Source: Aeriscardovia aeriphila
GTDB lineage: Bacteria > Actinomycetota > Actinomycetes > Actinomycetales > Bifidobacteriaceae
Assembly: GCF_002259595.1 (NCBI RefSeq)
Contig: NZ_MWWU01000001.1
Span: forward strand, 183,793 to 247,792
Direction: 5' to 3'
Length of the DNA: 64,000 nucleotides
Positions 63,129 to 64,000 of the stretch are shown here, piece after piece; position 1 is the first letter of the stretch, and each line of letters starts with the position of its first letter. The notes under the pieces were generated by a model. That model was not told where the DNA came from and made no database searches. It worked only from the letters and a program-made list of their open reading frames with translations. The translations under genes were made by a program, and so were the position numbers.

Positions 63129-63328
63129 CGCTGCCTCGCCCCTCATAGTCTCTAGATCCAGTTCAGTCTCTTACCGACGCTTTTCCTCAAGTATCTCGAG
63201 ACCTCTCTAACATCTCTCAACTCTCATCTTTCGCACAGATCTCTCGACTTCAACACAGACAGAAATCGCGCCGAGGTACCTCATTGTACTCTTGTTTTCT
63301 TTTTGTTAATGGTGTGGATATGAAAAAG

Positions 63329-63377
63329 AGGGGAGTGAGACAACCCTACCAACCCTGGCAGGCTCTCAACTCCCCTC
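63329..63377 (-). terminator. intrinsic terminator of rRNA operon
   Basis: Stem GAGGGGAGT / ACTCCCCTC extended by a TGAGA / TCTCA-type helix. On the minus strand it is followed by TTTTTC. It lies just downstream of 5S rRNA. Confidence 0.88.
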
Positions 63378-63389
63378 AATAAAGTTTAA

Positions 63390-63506
63390 TGCGGCAGCGT
63401 GCTACTCTCCCACACCCTCTCGAGTGCAGTACCATCGCCGTGCCCGGGCTTAGCTTCCAGGTTCGGAATGGAGGCTGGGCGTCTCCCCGGGGCTATGACC
63501 ACCGCA
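63390..63506 (-). rRNA. rrf: 5S ribosomal RNA
   Basis: About 117 nt. The ends pair in helix I (TGCGGTGG with CTGCCGCA, including G-U pairs). Conserved internal blocks include CCATTCCGAACCTGGAAGCTAAG, read in parts on the minus strand, and GGTACTGCACTCGAGAGGGTGTGGGAGAGTAG in parts. The exact ends may differ by one or two bases. Confidence 0.93.
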
Positions 63507-63664
63507 AAATCATATTCACCTATCAGAAATTTTTCCTCATCTTACAGGTTGACTGTAAGAAAACCGGACAGTGGACACGACTACGCTACAGGTTCGATAC
63601 ATGGATACAGGTGAACGTTCATTCCCATGTCATCCCAACGTTTTGCAGACTGACAGAAAAGAGT

Positions 63665-64000
<336 letters not shown>

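Overview
The window looks like a chromosomal segment of a member of the Bifidobacteriaceae (Actinobacteria). The support is a bifidobacterial-style set of intracellular glycoside hydrolases (GH36, GH94, GH43, GH31, GH29, GH42, GH13) mixed with ABC sugar-binding lipoproteins and ROK/LacI/TetR regulators, a dnaK-grpE-dnaJ-hspR cluster, moderate-to-high GC coding DNA, and tandem YhgE/Pip membrane proteins. I cannot name the species from the sequence alone.

Layout. 1-10.2 kb: a sugar ABC transporter (binding protein plus two permeases), a divergent ROK regulator, a repeat-rich gap, a GH36 alpha-galactosidase and an aldo/keto reductase; together they suggest alpha-galactoside use. 10.2-20.4 kb: a frameshifted TetR regulator with a very long N-terminal extension, divergent from two overlapping YhgE/Pip genes, then two tandem membrane paralogues and tadA. 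20.5-38.7 kb: a carbohydrate locus with GH94 phosphorylase, TetR regulator, GH43, GH31 alpha-xylosidase, acetyltransferase, esterase, GH29 fucosidase, two tandem binding lipoproteins and GH42 beta-galactosidase. This enzyme set fits stepwise breakdown of xyloglucan-type or related hemicellulose oligosaccharides. Five copies of one 22-bp inverted repeat (TTATYGA-N8-TCRATAA) sit upstream of its transcription units.

39-40.9 kb: upp and a Nudix hydrolase. 41-47.7 kb: a defence island with a C5 methyltransferase and MvaI/BcnI-type nuclease, a frameshifted BsaWI-like nuclease, and a two-gene CD-NTase plus SLATT (CBASS-type) system. It ends in a truncated mobile-element gene fused to a 5'-truncated lacI. 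48.3-50.1 kb: an intact GH13_18 (sucrose phosphorylase family) protein that appears to have lost all three catalytic carboxylates. 50.2-54.7 kb: the chaperone operon dnaK-grpE-dnaJ-hspR, minus strand. 55-60 kb: GH13 alpha-glucosidase, a LacI regulator and an orphan binding lipoprotein. 60-63 kb: a DUF4235 protein, a small CxxC protein, an unusual aldo/keto reductase and a TetR regulator. 63.3-64 kb: the end of an rRNA operon (23S 3' end and 5S, minus strand).

Window-wide observations: (1) a 13-bp motif, TGATAATCTYRAG, recurs far above chance in genes and at gene ends; (2) several GTTNCACGTGNAAC sites match the ParB/parS consensus, suggesting an origin-proximal location; (3) many conserved proteins carry low-complexity insertions not expected for their families.
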